Position numbers and translations under genes: made by a program. DNA of 64,000 nt from Xestospongia muta (lineage: Eukaryota; Porifera; Demospongiae; Haplosclerida; Petrosiidae). Below are positions 43,601 to 55,300 of the stretch, piece after piece; positions within the stretch are counted from its first letter, which is position 1, and each line of letters opens with the position of its first letter. The notes under the pieces were generated by a model, which saw only the letters and a list, made by a program, of their open reading frames with translations, searched no databases and was not told where the DNA came from. The stretch lies in NCBI GenBank assembly GCA_963693285.1, contig OY848931.1:3328079-3392078 (forward strand), in the 5' to 3' direction.

Positions 43601-43967
43601 TATCACATTCACTAGAGTTAAATGAGATATTTGAGTTAACAAGATGCCAACAAGGAATTTCTCCATTATTAAAATCTTGTTGATATATGTGTTGATAGCA
43701 CCCATTGTGTTGTAGAGATATATTGATGTTGTCTAACGTCCACACATCACAATTAGTACAAGGTGCTCTGTATGTCTGATTCCATGCAAAACGTACTGTT
43801 TGATTTAACAGTAGATCATTGTTAATGATAATGTTATAAAGATATGGTCCAACAGCTGATGAGGTAGTAAATGGGACAGTATATGTAGTATATGTAGCAT
43901 ATGTAGTAGTATTATATGCAGTATCATTATATGTTAAATTAAGGAATGATGAGTTAATGAATGTCAC
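40654..43967 (-). pseudogene. Adhesion GPCR copy K, inverted 3' part of J
   Basis: Read on the minus strand: the second half of the Reelin-like exon (VTFINSSFLNLTYND, WTLDNINIS), the next ectodomain exons, stalk and HRM start, then GPS (CQCDHLTHFAIL), 7TM and a type II tail ending at 40654. Damage beyond the inversion: a 4-base insertion after NGCL near 43583 shifts the frame, and exons 5-8 (end of HRM, first half of GAIN) plus most of exon 9 are deleted near 42600-42640. The TM exons look intact. The gene was therefore dying or dead independently of the inversion. Confidence 0.87.
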
Positions 43968-44378
43968 TGTGGGGCACAACTGTATCGCTTATAAACTCAT
44001 TAACCATTACTATGAATATGATTAACAGTATTCAGAAAGGCTAACTAAAAATATTTCTATATTTTTAAGGGCAAAGAATAAAACACTCCCATTTAAGTAA
44101 ACTAAACAACACTTGTAATTATATTAATTATTATTATTATAGGGACCTTATCTTGTTCCACTACGCCACAAAAAAAAACCCATCTCATAAGCAATAGTGA
44201 CCGACATTTACCAGATAGCTCCATTGAGACATATTTATCACTCATTAGGCAGTTATAAATATCATAGGGATACCTCCATGCATATCTTAAAATACTTGAC
44301 ATTCTATCATCCGTTCATGTTAGCAAGTATGAAGTCTCTCATATATATATTACTATATTATTATAATCCATTATATAG

Positions 44379-45168
44379 ATGAGAGTCAGTGATCAGGTAA
44401 ATAAGATATATCTATTATAATATAAATCTAACCATCTTCTTTGTAGGATATTGCTGCTTTAAGACACAATCAACATTTAAAACAATTAGGATTAGCTGAG
44501 TTATTAGATCTATCTGATGATGGACTAACAGTATGTATTATTATGTAGTCATTTTATTGTCTGGACTGAACAAGTTAGAAGCTATTGATGTGAGTGGTTG
44601 TGAGGTACTTGGTCTCTTCCTGTCTTTTCATCTGTCTATCTCCTCATCCATCCATCCATCTATCTCCTCACCCATTCTTGTAGGCTCTAACTGATGCTAG
44701 TATTCAAGTATTAGCTTTTAATTGTCAGTTATTGAGATATGTCTGTTTATCAACTTGTCTATTATTGAGTGATAATTCAGTTAAATATTTATCTCAAGGA
44801 TGCATCTGGATAGATCATATTGACATGTCTGTTACCAATATGCATGTATGGGAGACATTAGGTCAAAGATACAGTAACTATATCTTTCTTTTTATATGTC
44901 ATAGTGATCAAGCTCTAAGATATTTGAGAAAAGAATGTCACCATCTTAAAACACTTGATATTCTATCATGTGTTCACATTAGCAAGTATGAAGTCTCTCT
45001 TATATATATTACTTTATTAAATATAATCCATTATATAGAGAAGCTGTTATTAAATTACAGAAGACGTGTCATACAATAAACTATAGTACAGATCCTCCTC
45101 AATATATGTCATTAGATAGAGAAGGAATACCTGACTTACCAGTGGAATCCATGTTAAATAGATTATGA
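44379..45168 (+). pseudogene. LRR (FBXL/AMN1-like) segment, damaged copy
   Basis: Same six-exon segment as 25631-26443. About 25 bp spanning the acceptor and first codons of exon 3 are missing near 44563 (intron sequence joins directly to GGACTGAAC), so the LNNLE repeat cannot be spliced normally. Exons 4-6 are open and end at TGA 45166. Degenerate upstream LRR exons lie at about 44150-44335. Confidence 0.75.
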
Positions 45169-45341
45169 AGCTATCTTGTAAATATTTTATTTTTGTGTCA
45201 ATTATTTTATATAATAAACCAGACACGTGAGTAATGTTATATTTTGGTTACACCCTCACATGTTGTTATATGGATGTTGTTATATTTGACTACCATATTT
45301 GACTACATAAAGCACATTACTTAAATCCAATTACCTAATAT

Positions 45342-45358
45342 AATATAATCTGTTGACA
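45342..45358 (+). promoter_or_regulatory. Shared upstream element, gene L
   Basis: ATATAATCTGTTGACAT, about 35-50 bp before the start codon, followed by CAGCTGTATGTCTTCACAG and the leader TTAGTGAGTTAGTC. Confidence 0.35.
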
Positions 45359-45392
45359 TCAGCTGTATGTCTTCACAGTTAGTGAGTTAGTC

Positions 45393-48300
45393 ATGTTTCC
45401 TGGTGTGTTTCTCTGTCTCTTGTCTCTTCTTTATCTGTCAACTGGAAGTGGTATGGGAACTGGCAACAATGTTAAAATGTAACTCATTCTGTATAGTATT
45501 GGTAACTTATTGTATGTCTCTCTCTTCAGACAACTAACATTTGACTTGGTGATAAAATGTGACAACAATTCAAATACTTCATTTGTTGACTTCAGTTATC
45601 CAGGGAATAGGACTTCATTATATGGTACACACAATATATATTATATCAAATAATAATATGATCATTAATTAGGTGGATACTATAATTACTCATTAACAAG
45701 TCAAAATGGTAAAAAAATAACATTTACTTGGAACAGTACAGAGTTTGTGCATGGAACAAATTGTTATTGGTCAGTAAGTAATATTAAAATGGATATCCAA
45801 AAGTGTCATTATGATGTGAAGCTCTGTCCACAAACTGATGCCTACACAATGTGTAATGGAGAGTATTGGTTTTGTTTTGGGAGACACAATCATCTGGAAT
45901 CTTCAGAAATTACAATAAATAATGGAAATTGTAATGATAAAATAAAGTCATGTGACTCAGTGTTTGCTGGAATGAGTACTAACATCTGTACACATTCTAT
46001 TGTAACATCAACAGAAACAATTATGAACTCTATGATATCTGCTGAAACAAGTCTGACCAGTCTGAACAGTATTGAACCCACTGAAACCAGTGTGACCAGT
46101 GTCAAATCCACTGAAACCAGTCTGACACTTGTCATATCCAATGAAACCAGTATGACCATTGTAATATCCACTGAAACCCGTGTGACCAGTGTCGAACCTA
46201 CCGAAACCAGTGTGACCAATATCAAACCCACTGAAATCAGTGTGACTAGTGTCATATCCAGTGAAACCAGTGTGACCAGTATTGAACCCAATGAAACCAG
46301 TGTGAACAGTGTCAAACCCACTGAAACCAGTATGACCAGTGTCATATCCAGTGAAACCAGTATGATCAGTGTCATATCCACTGAAACAAGTGTGACCAGT
46401 GTCGAACCCACTGAAACCACTGTGACCAATGTCGAACCCACTGAAACCACTGTGACCAGTGTCATATCCAGTGAAACCAGTGTGACCAGTGTTGAAGCCA
46501 CAGAAACTATTGTGACCAGTATCGAACCCACTGAAACCAGTGTAACGAATGTTGAATCCACTGAAACCAGTGTGACTAGTGTCATATCCAGTGAAACCAC
46601 AGTAACCAGTGTTGAGCCCAATGAAACCAGTGTGAACAGTGTCAAACCCACTGAAACTAGTGTGACCAGTGTCATATCCAGTAAAACCAGTGTGACTAGT
46701 GTTGAACCCACTGAAACCAGTGTGACTAATGTTGAATCCACTGAAACCATTGTGACTAGTGTCATATCCAGTGAAACCAGTGTGATCAGTGTTGAACCCA
46801 CTGAAACCAATGTGACCAGTGTCGAACCCACTAAAACCACTGTGACCAGTGTCATATCCAGTGAATCCAGTGTGACCAGTGTCATATCCAGTGAAACCAG
46901 TGTGACCAGTATCGAACCCACTGAAACCAGTGTGACCAATGTTGAACCCACTGAAACCAGTTTGACCAGTGTCAAAGCCACAGAAACCTGTGTGACCAGT
47001 GTCAAACCCACTGAAACCAGTCTGATCAGTGTCATATCCAGTGAAACCAGTGTGACCAGTGTCATATCCACTGAAACCACTGTGACCAGTGCCGAACCCA
47101 CTGAAACCAGAATGACCAGTGTCGAATCCACTGAAACCATTGTGACCAGTGTCGAACCCACTGTAATCAGTGTGCCCAATGCTGAACCCACTGAAACCAG
47201 TGTGACTAGTGTCATATCCAGTGAAACCAGTGTGACTAGTGTTAAACCCACTGAAACCACTGTGACCAGTGTCGTATCCAGTGAATCCAGTGTTACCAGT
47301 GTCACATCCAGTGAAACCAGTGTGATCAGTGTCGAACCCACCGAAACCATTGTGACCAATGTCAAACCCACTGAAACCAGTGTGACTAGTATCATATCCA
47401 CTGAAACCAGTGTGACTAGTGTTATATCCAGTGAAACCAGTGTGACTAGTGTCATATCCAGTAAAAGCAGTGTGACCAGTGTCATATCCGATGAATCCAG
47501 TGTGACTAGTGTCATATCCAGTGAAAGAAGTGTGACCAGTATCAAACCCAGTCAAACCAATGTGACCAATATCATACCCACTGAAATCACTATTATACCA
47601 ACTGAAGCAACTATAACCAGTATGACCAATATGACCAGTACAAACATTATATCTTCTCCATCTCCAAGTCCTATAACTTGTTCTACTGATGGTATATGGC
47701 CAGAGACACTACCAGCTCATAATGTCACTGGTTTTTACTGTTATAAAGGAACTGTTAATGGTAAATGATAACTTCTCTTATCCTTATATTATAATCCTCT
47801 CTAACAGGTACCAGACTATGTAAACAAGATGGAAACTGGGATGATAATATTTATTGTTTTACTAGTGAACAATTTAATACTGTATTATCAAAAGTATAGC
47901 ACTAATATAATTTATAATATCATCTCTCACTCTATTACATACACAGATCAATAGTTCTTCTATAACAGCTTTGAAAATATTAAGTGAAAATAATGAAGAT
48001 ATAACAGTTGATGAAACCATTTTCTTATTGTCTACTATTGTTAATAACCAGTTAATCCAGTCACTAGAACCTGTTTCTATTAATTTCAATAAGGTATCTA
48101 TAATCATAATATTGTATTATATATTAGATTATTACAGTATTTTAAAAATGTGATCAATGATTTACTAACCAATGAGACTATTCCTGATGACAAGGTAAGG
48201 TCTATTGTTTACATAGCACCAATTACATGACTCATGATTACATCATTAATAATTACATTACTAATTACAGGATAAGAGGCGATCTGTTGGTAGTCAACTC

Positions 48301-50139
48301 CTCCTAACGTTAGATCTATTTGCACTATATCTCTATAATACTACAGGACTACAGATGATAGGAGATACTATTGGTAGGTATATATATATATATTAGTTGT
48401 AAACTCTATGTCTCTCTTATATATATAGCATTTACTGTTAAAGAGATTACAACTATAACTGGTCCAATTCAAGCAATATCTGTTAATAATAATTCTATTA
48501 CATTACCTCCTGATATATTTGATAATCTACCAGTTAAAATAGCTTCATTTTACTACCAAAATTTATCAAGATGGTTACCTCCTGATCATCCTAACCAATC
48601 TATCATATCTCCAGTTCTCTCTTCTACTAATTGTACAGACTGTTCTATAACAGATCTGACTACACCTGTTAACATCTTCTTTAACTTGTCTAGTCAACAG
48701 GTATAACAAGATTTACTCAGTTGTCATAGCAACCATATCTCTTCTTCCTCTACACAGATATCAAGTAGCGATAATTTAACTTGTGTATATTGGAAGTTTG
48801 AATTGTACGTAATCCTATCAGTAATATATTGAGTGTATTATATCTCCTATTAGATCTGATATAAGATTACCAAGTGGTGAGTGGAACAGTAATGGGTGTG
48901 GTCTTATTAGTCAAGAGGGTTCAACAGTAAGATGTCAATGTGATCATCTAACACACTTTGCTATTCTACTTAGTCCAGGAGTACCAGTATGTTTGTTTGT
49001 ATGTCTGTATATATAAGTGTCCATTTTATAGGTTAGTGACAAAGATCGTAAGATCCTTCAAACTATAGGAGTTGTGTTATTACCTATCTCTCTGATATGT
49101 ATGTTACTGACAATATTGACCTATCTTTGTATGAGGTAAGGCACACACACACACATATCAGTGATAGTATATCTGTCCATAGATCACTGTGGAGTATGAG
49201 GAACTATATTCATGTTATGTTATGCAGTAATTTATTGATAGCACAACTTCTATTTGTAGTTGGTATTGAACAAACCAAGTATTGGGTATGTAGTCATGTG
49301 ACTGTCATGTGATTATTGCTGTCATTTAGTATGTGTGTTCATCAATAGCTGTAGTACTGCAGTACATGTTTCTAGTGACATTTATGTGGATGTTAATGGA
49401 GGGTGTGGTCTTATATGTTGCTCTGGTTAGGGTTTTCATTAAACATCCTAAACGTTACATAGTGTGTTTTACACTATTGAGTTATGGTCTGTTAATTATA
49501 TTGTTTAATTTCCTAATTGTAAATTTTATTCTATTCAGGTATTCCTGGAGTATATATGTTAACTATAGTACCTATTGGATATCTTGTCGGTATTGATGAA
49601 AACCACAGCCATTACTTGTTATACAAGAATGAAAAACTGGTTGCGTTAGTAATAGTAGTTATATAATTATTTAATGATAGTATTTTGTAGATGTTGGTTG
49701 AATTATGAGAGTGGATTTATATGGTCATTTATTATACCAGTTATCTTAATACTACTAGTAAGTTTAATGGATGGACAGACAAATGTAATGTTACATTATC
49801 AGGTCAATATTGGTTTCTTCATCATGTCTATTGTTATAATGAGAAGACATCAAAAATCACAACTGAATAAAACTAAAGTTGATAATATCAAGTAAGATGT
49901 ATTTAAATTTCTAAATTAATATTGTTGTTTGTTAGATATTGGTTGAAGTCATCTATATCACTTACTATAGTGATGGGTATAGGATGGCTAGCTAATGTTC
50001 TTTTCTTTAGTGACAAATTGCTGTTCATTGCATATATAATGACAGTCTTTATTGCTGGTCAAGGTATTATTATCTTCATACTTTATGTCCCTCTATCTAA
50101 ACATGTAAGTGTCTATTTATTACTAGTAATGGATAAATG

Positions 50140-50193
<54 letters not shown>

Positions 50194-50648
50194 ACTCACA
50201 TATAAGGTAAGAGAGGCTTACTCAAGATGGTGGAGCAATCAACAAAATAACTATCAATTTCTCAGTAAACTATCTTTCAGTAAATCTCTGATATCAGTAA
50301 GTCACAATGATGTCATAGCGACATCATGACATTTACTTGTTTACAGGTTAGTGGTAAAAATGGTGTAGGATCAGTTCCTACTGGTAACATCTATGGACAG
50401 TATACTCTTGGAACATTTGATGGTATGTATCCATTATATAACTATTGATCCATTGTTTATTATTAGAGAGTACAGCAGATATTTTAGAAAAATCAAAACT
50501 GAAAATTGAAAATCTCATACCAGATAATACAAATAAGAACAATGATCTAGAGAATATTGAATATACTCTAGTACTAAAAAATGAAGAACCAGTAGTTATA
50601 TCTAAAGCTGAAGTAGCTTTCTCTGAATGTTATTACACCAAATATTGA
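45393..50648 (+). CDS. Adhesion GPCR with about 500-residue repeat stalk (gene L)
   Basis: First exons are 45393-45478 (signal peptide), 45530-45624 and 45673-47760. The 2,088-bp exon 3 encodes the end of the short N-terminal domain (CYWSVSNIKM, CPQTDAYTMCNGEYWFCFGR) followed by about 50 tandem decapeptides of TSVTSVEPTE and TSVTSVISSE types, then the start of HRM. The remaining exons match gene B, with the GPS exon at 48854-48986 and CDHLTHFAIL intact. The tail is type II. In frame throughout, about 1,418 residues. The repeat is rich in Thr, Ser, Glu and Pro, so heavy O-glycosylation and an extended rod are plausible. The intron before the post-TM7 exon holds a long CA tract and its acceptor is ATAAG rather than ACAG. 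Confidence 0.9.
46045..47560 (+). repeat. 30-bp coding tandem repeat, about 50 units (gene L)
   Basis: In-frame 30-bp units of the form CCCACTGAAACCAGTGTGAC plus CAGTGTCGAA or CAGTGTCATA. Two main unit types alternate irregularly (EPTE-type and ISSE-type), which points to unequal exchange of multi-unit blocks. Confidence 0.95.
50143..50198 (+). repeat. (CA)n microsatellite in gene L intron
   Basis: About 55 bp of CA with two TCA interruptions in the intron between TM7 and the tail. Shorter CA tracts sit at the same place in the other paralogs. Confidence 0.95.
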
Positions 50649-50748
50649 TACACTGTATTATGTTAACATAATTTGATGCAACATACTTCAACTATTTTTT
50701 TTTCAACTTTATTACAACATGTAATACTTTATTTATTCAATACATGCA

Positions 50749-51080
50749 AACAAAGTCTTTAAATATCTTACATGGACAAAAGTTAACATTAAAGATTTCA
50801 TTAGCAGCAGCAATCAGAAGTCAGGATGTCACATAGACATAACATATTGATGACAGTTATATCTGATCAACATTTGATTTAGGTTAGCGTAAATGAATTA
50901 GTACCTCATTTGATAGCAACCAATGGTAACCATACAGTTAGTGTACTCACATTAATCCTATACTCAGTAATAACTTGCCTTTGTGATGTTGTTCACAAGA
51001 CTCACAAACCAGTTAATGTTAAATCTCATGATGTTGCTATGAATTTGGTGGCAGCTGAAGGAAGAGCACCTGACATTTGA
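50749..51080 (+). other. Repeated unidentified coding-like fragment, copy 4
   Basis: The best-preserved copy. It has ILHGQKLTLKISLAAAIRSQ, then after a TTTAG the open stretch VSVNELVPHLIATNGNHTVS to NLVAAEGRAPDI, ending TGA 51078. Probably two exons of a gene not present intact here. Family not recognised. Confidence 0.4.
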
Positions 51081-51579
51081 TAGACTTTGAAATTATCACT
51101 AAATAATCAATATCCATAATTGTTATGATCACTCATACAATGTTTGGTGAGTCATCAAGACTTTTTAAATGCTGCTCTATGTGACATAGCCTGTCTTTTA
51201 GGCTAAGCAGCTATAAAATGATTCCAGTCTGGAGCTAAGACCAGGACTCATTACTAGTTTCATATTAAAGTATAACGTTAACTTGCAGGTTACCTAGACA
51301 CTTTGTAAATATTAATTGTTCTTTAACTTGTAAATATTCTATTATATTTAAAAAGGTATTGTGTCACCCATAATGACCCTACTGACTCACATGCTATAGT
51401 GGGGCACAACTGTGTCGCTTATAAACTTATTCATTAACCATTACTATGAATATGATTAACAGTATTCAAAAAGGCTAACTAAAAATATTTCTATATTTTT
51501 AAGGGCCAAGAATAAAACATTCCCATTTAAGTAAACTAAACAACACCTGTGATTATATTAGTTATTATTATTATAGGGA
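51081..51579. other. Spacer module shared by type II receptor genes
   Basis: No gene. It carries the uninterrupted ACCCTACTGACTCACATGCT and GTGGGGCACAACTGTGTCGC sequence (about 51382-51420) that serves as reference for the inversion at 39962-43974. Confidence 0.6.
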
Positions 51580-51950
51580 CCTCATCTTGTTCTACTACAC
51601 CACAAAAAAGAAACCATCTCGTAAGCAATAGTGACCGACATTTATCAGATAGCTCCATTAAGACATATTTATCAGTCATTAGGCAGTTATAAATATTATG
51701 GGCTACCTCCATGCATATCTTAAAACACTTGATATTCTATCATGTGTTCACATTAGCAAGTATGAAGTCTCTCATATATATATATTACTATATTAAATAT
51801 AATCCATTATATAGAGAAGCTGTTATTAAATTACAGAAAACATGTCATACAATAAACTGTAGTACAGATCCTCCTTAATATATGTCATTAGATAGAGAAG
51901 GAATACCTGACTTACCAGTGGAACCCATGTTAAATAGATTAAGAGGTTAT
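51580..51950 (+). pseudogene. LRR 3' exon relic with lost stop
   Basis: Degenerate LRR exon (LSDSSIKTYLSVIRQL), the LKTLDILSCVHISK exon, then the terminal exon. In the last, CAA has become TAA (DPP followed by stop, about 51874) and the usual TGA after MLNRL is AGA. Internal exons are missing. Confidence 0.78.
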
Positions 51951-52017
51951 CTTGTAAATATTTTATTTTTGTGTCAATTATTTTATATAATAAACCAGAC
52001 ATCTGACTAATATTGTA

Positions 52018-52166
52018 TTTAGTTACACGTTAATGTACATATTTGGGTACCAACAATAATTATAATAATTATGATGAATTAACATTTGATTGACTGCTTT
52101 CATTATACATAGTTATTATAAAATTTGTGGTTGACTATATGTAAATTGATGTGATCTCTGTCCAGA
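52018..52166 (+). mobile_element. LTR-like segment upstream of gene M
   Basis: Almost identical to 9110-9262, the 5' LTR-like end of element 2 (TTGATTGACTGCTTTCATTA, AAAATTTGTGGTTGACTATA), without any internal region. On both sides is a copy of a TAAACCAGACA(C/T)CTGACTAAT stretch. A solo LTR or a duplicated spacer piece. Confidence 0.5.
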
Positions 52167-52296
52167 TAGTAAACCAGACACCTGACTAATGTTATATTTT
52201 GGTTACACCCTAACATGTTTTTATATGGATATTGTCATATTTAACTATCATATTTGACTACATAAAACACATTACTTAAATCCAATTACCTAATAT

Positions 52297-52313
52297 AATA
52301 TAATCTGTTGACA
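52297..52313 (+). promoter_or_regulatory. Shared upstream element, gene M
   Basis: AATATAATCTGTTGACA, about 35-50 bp before the start codon, then TCAGCTGTATGTC and the TTAGTGAGTTAGTC leader. Confidence 0.35.
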
Positions 52314-52347
52314 TCAGCTGTATGTCTTCACAGTTAGTGAGTTAGTC

Positions 52348-55300
52348 ATGTTTCCTGCTGTGTGTCTCTGTCTCTTGTCTTTTCTATATCTGTCAACTGG
52401 AGATAGTACTGGAACATCAACTGGAAATGTTAAAATGTAAGTCATCTATTAGTGCCTCTTCATTATCTGTCAACTGGAAATAATGAAGGAACTGACAGCA
52501 ACAATGTTGAAATGTAACTCATTTTATATAGTATTAGTAACTTATTGTATGTCTCTCTCTTTAGACAACTAACATTTGACTTAGTAATAAAATGTGAAAA
52601 TGATCCAAATACTACTACATATGTTGACTTCAGTTATCCAGGGATGTGGACATCATTATACGGTACACACAATATATATTATATCAAATAATAATTATGA
52701 TCATTAATTAGGTGGATACTATAATTACTCACTAACAAGTCATTATAATACAACACTAATGTTTACTTGGACTGATACAGAGTATATGAATGCAACAAAT
52801 TGTTATTGGTCAGTAAGTAATATTGAAATGATCATATTCAACAACCAAAGTTGTCATTATGATGTAAAACTCTGTCCACAAACTGATGCCTACACAATGT
52901 GTAATGGAGAGTATTGGTTTTATTTTGGGAGACAAAATCATCTGGTATCTTCAGAGTTTACAATAAATAATGAAAATTGTAATAATAACATAAAGTCATG
53001 TGACTCAGTGTTTGCTGGAATGAGTGCTAACATCTCCTGTACACCTTCTATTATAACATCAAAAGAAACAATTATGACCAGTATGATATTTGCTGAAACA
53101 AGTCTGACTAGTATCATACCCACTGAAACCAGTCTAACAAGTATCATAACCACTGAAACCAATCTGACAAGTATCATGACCACTGAAACCAGCCTAACAA
53201 GTATCATAACCACTGAAACCAGTCTGACAAGTATCATAACCACTGAAACCAGCCTGACAAGTATCATAACCACTGAAACCAGTCTGACAAGTATCATACC
53301 CACTGAAACCAGTCTGACTAGTATCATAAACACTGAAACCAGTCTGACAAGTATCATAACCACTGAAACCAGTCTGACAAGTATTATACCCACTGAAACC
53401 AATCTGACAAGTATCATAACCATTGAAACCAGTCGGACTAATATCATACCCACTGAAACCAAAATGACAAGTATCATACCCACTGAAACCAGTTGGACTA
53501 GTATCATACCCACTGAAACCAGTCTGACTGGTATTATACCCACTGAAACCAGTCTGATAAGTATCATACCCACTGAAACCAGCCTGACAAGTATCAAAAC
53601 TACTGACACCAGTCTGACAAGTATCATAACCACTGAAACCAGCCTGACTAGTATCATACCCACTGAAACCAGTCTGACAAGTATCATACTCACTGAAACC
53701 AATCTGACTAGTATCATACCCACTGAAACCAGTCGGGCTAGTATCATACCCACTGAAAGCAGTCTGAAAAGTATCATACCCACTGAAACCAGTCGGACTG
53801 GTATCATACCCACTGAAACCAGACTGACAAGTATCAAAACTACTGACACCAGTCTGACAAGTATCATACCCACTGAAACTACTCTGACAAGTATCTTAAC
53901 CACTGAAACCAGTCTGACTACTATCATATCCACTGAAATCAATCTGACTAGTATCATTCCCACTGAAACCAGTCTGACAAGTATCATAACCATTGAAACC
54001 AGTCGGACTAATATCATACCCACTGAAACCAGCCTGACAAGTATCATATCCACTGAAAGCAGTCTGACTAGTATCATACCCACTGAAACCAGTCGGACTA
54101 GTATCATACCCACTGAAACCAGTCTGACTGGTATCATACCCACTGAAACCAGTCTGATAAGTATCAAAACTACTGACACCAGTCTGACAAGTATCATAAC
54201 CACTGAAACCAGCCTGACAAGTATAGTAACCACTGAAACTACTCTGACAAGTATCATAACCTCTGAAACCAGTCTGACTAGTATCATAAACACTGAAACC
54301 AGTCTGACAAGTATCATAACCACTAAAACCAGTGGGATTGGCATCATACTCACTGAAACCAGTCTGACTAGTATCATACCCACTGAAACCAGTCTGACTA
54401 CTATCATATCCACTGAAATCAATCTGACTAGTATCATACCCACTGAAACCAGTCTGACAAGTATCATAACCATTGAAACCAGTCGGACTAATATCATACC
54501 CACTGAAACCAGCCTGACAAGTATCATATCCACTGAAAGCAGTCTGACTAGTATCATACCCACTGAAACCAGTCGGACTAGTATCATACCCACTGAAACC
54601 AGTCTGACAAGTATCATACCCACTGAAACCAGTCTGATAAGTATCATACCCAATGAAACCAGTCGGACTGGTATCATGCCCACTGAAACCAGACTGACAA
54701 GTATCATAACCACTGAAACCAGCCTGACAAGTATAGTAACCACTGAAACTACTCTGACAAGTATCATAACCTCTGAAACCAGTCTGACTAGTATCATAAA
54801 CACTGAAACCAGTCTGACAAGTATCATAACCACTAAAACCAGTGGGATTGGCATCATACTCACTGAAACCAGTCTGACTAGTATCATACCCACTGAAACC
54901 AGTCTGACAAGTATCATACCCACTGAAACCAGTTTGACAAGTATCATACCCACTGAAACCAGTCATACTAGTATTATACCCACTGAAACCACTCTGACAA
55001 GTATCATAACCTCTGAAACCAGACTGACAAGTATCAAAACTACTGACACCAGTCTGACAAGTATCATAACCACTGAAACCAGCCTCACTAATATCATACC
55101 CACTGAAACAAGTATGAAAAGTATCTTAACCACTGAAACCAGTCTGACTACTATTATAACCACTGAAACTACTCTGACAAGTATCATAACCACTCACGAA
55201 ACCAGTTTGACAAGTATCATAACCACTGAGACCAGTCTGACAAGTATCATACCAACTAAAACAAATCTGAAAAGTATCTTAACCACTGAAACAACTCTGA

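Larger units (their letters stand above)
39962..43974. other. 4-kb inverted segment
   Basis: The left end CCCCACA (39962-39968) and the right end TGTGGGG (43968-43974) are inverted copies of each other. Left of it is the first half of the Reelin-like exon on +; inside, on the minus strand, are the second half of that exon, the rest of the receptor and its usual 3' spacer; right of it is the continuation of that spacer on + (CACAACTGTATCGCTTATAA). Uninverted copies of the spacer at about 25188-25240 and 51380-51425 confirm the original order. Confidence 0.85.

Noticed and set aside
44102..44302. Minus-strand open frame in the spacer after the inversion
   Set aside because: It lies opposite degenerate LRR exons that match other plus-strand copies; shadow only.
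45890..47555. Two overlapping minus-strand open frames of more than 500 codons across the gene L repeat
   Set aside because: Same cause: a 30-bp periodic sequence open in several frames. Neither has splice or domain support.
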